Shown in pieces: positions 59,460 through 64,000 of a stretch of DNA of 64,000 bases. Source of the DNA: Pontederia crassipes (taxonomy: Eukaryota > Streptophyta > Magnoliopsida > Commelinales > Pontederiaceae); the NCBI GenBank assembly GCA_030549335.1, contig CM060195.1, positions 7,905,001 through 7,969,000 on the forward strand, read 5' to 3'. The stretch's first letter is position 1, and each line of letters opens with the position of its first letter. A program made the translations under genes and the position numbers. Under the pieces are notes generated by a model. The model was not told the origin of the DNA, made no database searches, and was given only the letters and a program-made list of their open reading frames with translations.

Positions 59460-60112
59460 TAAAATATGGATTGATGAATGTGTCTCGTTATTGTCATTGT
59501 ATGATGGAGAACCGAAGTCATCACTAGCTAGCTTCAATGGCTGGTCACCCGAAATGAAGATGTCGATCCATTAAGGTTGTTCTTCTAATGGGACAAAAAG
59601 ATCCCAGGCCTTGACTAGTCAAGATCGATAAGTCAACATGGACTTCTCAATCACCAAGATAAGATGTTATCTAAATAAACATAGAAGACGAAAAGATATA
59701 AGTCACTTAAAAGTGACTATGATGATATGACTTAGAACATAAATATGATGACGATGATTGATGATGATAATGTTGTATGCACCTACGAGGATGCAAAGGA
59801 ATGTTTCATAATGGTATGATGTTATGAATGAAGATGATGACGACTAAGCAAGATAAATGAACAATTTGACTTGACATAAAATTAAGATGATGAAAATGCA
59901 AGCACCTAAAAGGATTTTAATGTATGTCCTATTGTCATATGATGTTATGAATCAAGATGATAAAGGCTAAGCAAGATAAGTGAACTTGACATAAAGATGA
60001 AGATGATGAAAATGCAAGCACATAAAAGAATGCTAATGCGTGTCCTATTGTCATATGATGTTATGAAATTATTAAAGTAAAGCAAGATAAGATATAATAT
60101 GTTTTAGCATAT
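59460..60112 (+). mobile_element. Chromovirus-like LTR, right copy, second part with tandem repeats
   Basis: Resumes the sequence broken at 33002 (aatgtaat followed by taaaatatgg, matching the uninterrupted left copy near 29110-29130). It ends in about 2.5 tandem copies of a 116-bp unit (59812-59926, 59928-60043, 60044-60091) built on tatgatgttatgaatSaagatgat...gaaaatgcaagcac. No coding region. Confidence 0.55.
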
Positions 60113-60867
60113 TAACCTCTGTGTTATATGATTCTTTTGTTATGCAAGATTCCACTACAAATAAAGTGCTTTCTTCTCCTGAGTTCTTTCAAAAACTAAT
60201 TGGCAAATTAATATACATTACTCATACTCGGCCAGATGTGGCATTTGCAATGAGACATTTAAGTGAGTTTATGCATACTCCCAAGGATTCTCATTTAAAA
60301 GCTGCCATGTGAGTAGTTAAATATCTGAAAGAAAATCCAGGTTGAGGACTATTATTTTCTTCCAACAAGAATAATGAAATTTCAGCTTTTGCTTATGCAG
60401 ATTGGGCCTCATGCCTTATGACTCAAAAATCAGTTTTTGCTTATTGCATAAAGATAGGAGATTCACTTGTATCCTAGAAATCTAAAAAACAAGATGTTGT
60501 ATCACGATCTTCTACAGAATCCGAGTATAGAAGCATTGCCTTAACAGTTTCTGAACTTATTTGGCTTGATCGATTGTTTACTGAATTACAATTGCCTTTA
60601 ACTCATCCCATTATGATTTTCACTCATAGCAAGTCAACCATACAGATTGCTGATAACCCAGTTTTTCATGAGAGAAAAAAGCATGTAGACGTTGATTGCC
60701 ATTTCATCAGATAGAAGAATTTAAAGCAACTGATTCGACTGCACTATATTCCTACTTCTGAACAATTAGCAGATCTCCTTACTAAGCCATTTGGAAGATA
60801 TCAATATGATTATTTGCTGCCAAGTTGGGACTTTTTGATCCTTATGAAGTCCCAACTTGAGGGGGAG
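60113..60867 (+). pseudogene. Ale/Retrofit-like copia fragment: RT end and RNase H
   Basis: Encodes KLIGKLIYITHTRPDVAFA, then HLSEFMHTPKDSHLKAA, AFAYADWASC, the RNase H segment SRSSTESEYRSIAL, HVDVDCHFIR and EQLADLLTKPFGRYQYDYLL, interrupted by four or more stops. The polypurine tract ttgagggggag (60857-60867) follows. Only the 3' end of the element remains. It is distinct from the SIRE-like family in sequence and in its short non-coding tail. Confidence 0.88.
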
Positions 60868-61070
60868 TATTAGCAGAGTTCATAGTTCATGTATATATTA
60901 GTATTGTATATATCAGTATTCCTGTTATCAATTATGTAGTTGTATTAGTTAATCATATATTGGTATATAAACTACTGATATATCTGTGTCTGTAACTATA
61001 AAAACTGAAGAGGGTTTGATTTGTGAGACAGATCAGAATTCGAAGCTTCCCTCCCAAAACCACTTCGTTC
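60868..61070 (+). repeat. 3' LTR of the Ale-like fragment (end approximate)
   Basis: Starts right after the polypurine tract with TATTAGCAGAG (first dinucleotide decayed from TG). It is AT-rich with tatattagtattgtatat repeats and a tataaac box near 60965. The right border is not visible because the partner LTR and target duplication are missing. Confidence 0.55.
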
Positions 61071-61199
61071 ATGGAGAGTATGTTTGTATCCAGATCTTAA
61101 CAGCCTCATCATTCCTCTGTCGAAAAGTTCTCGATCGGCAAAACAATTTTCGGAGAGCGACGACGGTAAGGAATTATTGGCGAAACCACCGGCGGGATT

Positions 61200-61712
61200 C
61201 GCTACACTAGAGATGTTCGTGATGTCACCATGACCTTCATCGGCCACCTCTTCTCCCTCATGTGCTCTGCCCATTGGGACATTGTCGCAGCCGTCCTATC
61301 CATCATCACCAGCAACATGGGCGGCGGCGTTGGAGATGGAGACGACATCTTCGTCTCCGACAGTTTTGACCCGTAGCACGCCAAGTGCGCGCTCGAGTCC
61401 TACGTGAACCGCAAGATTTTTTCAGGGCTTCGAGGATGAGAATTTTAACATTGAGGGCTCCCTCGGGTCGCTGCAATGGCTGACGAAGTTCTGGCGGGAT
61501 TGCTTCACGCACTTCCGTGACATGAAAGGGATGGAACCGGCGAAGCTCCTGGGCGTGCTTACTGCCGACGTGCTAGTTCGAGCAGTTCGCGGCCAAGAAG
61601 TACGAGGCCGCCGTGCATGGGAGGACGGAGGAATCACTGAATGGGAGCACGGAGCAGTGGCGACAGGTGATGGCCGGGGCGCAACCACGGACACGATTCT
61701 ACGTGTGTTTAG
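61200..61712 (+). pseudogene. DUF641 / GIL1-like gene remnant
   Basis: Three consecutive frames give the plant DUF641 (GRAVITROPIC IN THE LIGHT 1 / IRK-interacting type) pattern. First is MTFIGHLFSLMCSAHWDIVAAVLSI, then an in-frame stop (61374-61376), then HAKCALESYVNRKIF. After a shift in a T-run (61421-61426) it continues GFEDENFNIEGSLGSL, CFTHFRDMKGMEPAKLLGVL. A further shift near 61565 gives FEQFAAKKYEAAVHGRTEES and QWRQVMAGAQPRTRFY. It is GC-rich against AT-rich flanks and shows no intron over the covered part. The C-terminal end of the domain is missing. It may be a retrocopy or a captured fragment carried next to the copia remnant. Family assignment is from remembered motif order, not a search. 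Confidence 0.7.
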
Positions 61713-63344
61713 TCATCATTTCTTATTTTTAGGTATATTATTAGATACAAGTAATTTCTATCATTACTTAATTACTTTACTTCAGTTAATAAAATAAATA
61801 AATACATAAATTATTACATTGTTTTAGCTATACTTGCATGCATATTCTTTTCATATTTCATTTAAAATAATAACAAATGATTTTAAAAATATTAGTTCAT
61901 TTTTAGTCTAAATTATTTTAACCTTAAAAATATGTCTCAATATGTTATTTTATTAAATTTTTTTAATCGCGTTGTGAGCGATAAAGTTGTCTAGTTATAT
62001 CATAAATAATACACATTGATTTTGAAAAAAACATGGAATATTTCATCGTTCATTTTCATGGGTCCTGAATCACTGGTCATATCCTTGAAAGTAAATAGAT
62101 GCCTTTCCTATTAGTTTCTCATGGTTCGTAACTCTAATGTCATGATCCTAGCATAGATTTATCAAATTTCTCCGGCGATTTTTTGGTCCTAATGGTCATG
62201 GCTGGTGACCTCATTTTCATGATCTTGTCGGTGGCCTCAAATTTTTCTCATCAGATGCTCACGGTTTGTGAGATCTAGATCACGAGGTGATTAGTGAGTT
62301 CATCACTTTTTTATTTTCATTATCACGACTCATAATAGGATTGTCACAACCCGTGACAGTACCTCGTAGTTGTTTAGTGACATTTTACTTTAGGAGTTGA
62401 ATATTCACAGCTCGTGACGTCCTATCACGACCCATAAAATGACATGTTCGGTCCTAAAGTGACGGATTTGTTCCTTCGTTTCTCTTCTTCATCCACGCAT
62501 TCCATCTCATACATCTCCATTTCTTTTCAAATTGATTTAGGAATTCGAGGCAATGTCTTGTTTCATGCTGCCATGTCAAGAGTACATGAATTGGCTTGTC
62601 AAACAAGTTGTTGAAAGCTCTGATGGTCGGATGGCATAGTGAGAACCCTGCTGGGACATGGCAATTGGACAACTAGGGCTTTCCTTCCAGCTGACTGACA
62701 TGAGGCCGTAGCTCCGGCAACGTTTTATTCTAAAAGCAGAGGAGCCACCATACGATTCCGGCTCCGTGAATGCGACGTGTAGTCCTTAAAAGCGATTTCC
62801 TTTATTGTATATTATTTGCTGTTAACATGCCTGCTGTATGAACTATGGAATTTGACAGAAAAAAGGGAGATCAATTAGGAAACATTGCTAAGCAGAGTTG
62901 GTTAGTCATCTATCCATGTTCGTAGGTTCAACCATGTACATAGAGAACAGACAAAGCATAATCGGGCCTGCTATGCTAAAAGTTCATGCCGCCGCTCAAA
63001 GCTGCACAGGGATGGAGACCCGTGACTAAAACAGGCAGAACGACGACAGGAAAAGCAGGGCACAACAATGGTATTAATTGTAACAGAAGATTGCTGAAAG
63101 AGGGGCACGAAAAATCTCTTGTGCAAGTCCACACAAAAATGTAATAATAACAAACTGAGTTTTTTTTTTTCCTTGTTCATGTCTGGAAGATAACGACTGA
63201 CATGAGACAGACACAGTAGATAATTAACCAGCACATAAGTACTTGACTCACCCAAGCAAGCACGGGACTAAGCAAAATGCACTACCAGGGCTACAAACAC
63301 ATACACAAACTGAGGCAAGTCCGAGGAGGAGGATGAGAGTTTAA
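61713..63344. other. Intergenic DNA before the metallothionein gene
   Basis: AT-rich sequence. At about 62255-62445 there are decayed relatives of the GTCACGGCCGTGAC-type palindrome (cacgactcat, cacaacccgtgac, ctcgtgacgtcctatcacgac), suggesting a remnant of one of the LTR families. The open frames at 62454-62672 and 62971-63255 have no support. The right end presumably includes the metallothionein 3' UTR. Confidence 0.5.
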
Positions 63345-63456
63345 TGTCAATTCATGACTTGTTATTTCTCTACGCACAACTACAAGTAGCACAGCAAACT
63401 AGACAAATCTTCCATCTTCCTATCTCTCTCTCCGTAACAGACTGGTGGTGTGCCTC

Positions 63457-63864
63457 TCATTTGCAGTTGCAAGGGTTGCAGGTGCAGTTGGATCCGCACT
63501 TGCAGCCTTCGTTCTCGGACCCAGCAGCCTCAAAGTCCTCAAAGTGCCTGAAAACACACCGACGATCTCATCATGTTAACATCAATATCTTACGGCATGC
63601 AATCAAACAAACAAACCAACAATTGGACAGTAAGAGAACCCTTTCTCAGCGGCAATCCCCATGATCATTGTCTGAGCTGTGACAGTCTTCTCCTCCATGT
63701 CAGGATACATCTTGCAGCTGCAATCGTATATTCAGATGACTGAAGATTTGGCAAATAGACATGCAAGAAATTAAGTAAACGAAGAACCGGAGACAATACC
63801 CGCTGCAGCCATTGCCGCACTTGCAGCCGGATCCGCAACCACAGTTACCACCGCAGCAAGACAT
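63457..63864 (-). CDS. MT2: Type 2 metallothionein
   Basis: A small cytosolic Cys-rich protein that binds Cu, Zn and Cd through thiolate clusters and helps metal homeostasis and redox protection. Exons on the minus strand: 63800-63864, 63640-63717 and 63457-63547; introns of 82 and 92 bp have GT-AG borders. The 234 nt encode 77 residues. The N-terminal domain, [20 protein letters not shown] and onward, has eight Cys in the CC, CxC, CxC, CxxC order of plant type 2. The spacer has [18 protein letters not shown]. The C-terminal domain, [15 protein letters not shown], has six Cys. Length and spacing match the family. A TATA box on the minus strand lies about 115 bases upstream of the start codon. 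Neighbouring DNA is transposon-derived on the left. Confidence 0.97.
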
Positions 63865-63975
63865 ACCCTGGATTTTGGGAACAAACGGGAACAGTCTGAA
63901 GATTTTATGCAGCTAAGACTTGTGAAATCTTGTGTGTAGGCGCTTCGGATCGCAAGGAGGGTACTTCTCGCTCGC

Positions 63976-63983
63976 ATTTATAG
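63976..63983 (-). promoter_or_regulatory. TATA box of the metallothionein gene
   Basis: Minus-strand TATAAATG, followed by a short GC-richer leader before the ATG at 63864. Its spacing suits a 5' UTR of about 80-90 bases. The rest of the promoter lies outside the window. Confidence 0.75.
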
Positions 63984-64000
63984 AAGGTGGAGCCATGGAT

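Noticed and set aside
62454-63255. Minus-strand open frames of 72 and 94 codons upstream of the metallothionein gene
   Set aside because: Irregular composition, no domain, and position beyond the gene's 3' end; chance frames are expected here.
1-64000. tRNA or rRNA genes
   Set aside because: The only tRNA-like sequences found are 11-18 base primer sites next to LTRs; no cloverleaf or rRNA segment was recognised by eye.

Overview
This is nuclear DNA of a flowering plant. It holds intron-bearing genes with GT-AG junctions, plastid- and mitochondrion-targeted products, a plant type 2 metallothionein and dense LTR retrotransposons. A monocot is plausible from overall character, but I cannot name the species. 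Only three ordinary host genes look intact: a mitochondrial ribosomal protein uS9 gene (11427-13858, +, 4 exons), an OEP16-1-type plastid outer-envelope channel gene (24449-26338, +, 6 exons) and a type 2 metallothionein gene (63457-63864, -, 3 exons). A broken DUF641/GIL1-like gene copy lies at about 61200-61712.

Layout, left to right. 1-5270: two diverged direct copies of a 2.4-2.8 kb repeat. 5368-10469: a complete gag-only LTR retrotransposon (- sense) with a perfect 5-bp target duplication and a tRNA-Asp primer site. 10475-14330: RPS9M with its promoter. 14330-17177: intergenic DNA, a hairpin, and the truncated 5' end of a SIRE-like copia element. 17480-23263: a decayed LTR-like pair containing an hAT-like MITE. 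23760-26500: a GC-rich island and OEP16-1. 26880-30597 and 31233-33002 (resuming at 59460-60110): two head-to-head copies of a ~2.4 kb chromovirus-like LTR, one interrupted by a copia solo LTR.

33003-59454 is one Athila-like Ty3/gypsy element with matching GTAAT target duplications. It has been invaded between gag and protease by a SIRE-like Ty1/copia element, itself invaded within gag by a CACTA (En/Spm) transposon at 47396-53157. The interval 36002-44507 is inverted relative to the rest. It carries the 3' half of the SIRE element and the pro-pol of the Athila element, and both breakpoints lie on GATC. Turning it round brings both elements into a single colinear order. Right of the nest are an Ale-like copia fragment (60115-61070), the DUF641 pseudogene, a gene-poor stretch and the metallothionein gene.

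The host genes are independent transcription units, not an operon. The most unusual signals are: the GATC-bounded inversion inside nested elements; a run of phase-symmetric, tandemly duplicated mini-exons in the CACTA element's TNPA-like gene; and two kinds of CpG-rich palindrome array (GTCACGGCCGTGAC-like and CCGGTCGACCGG-like) that recur in the LTRs of different elements.
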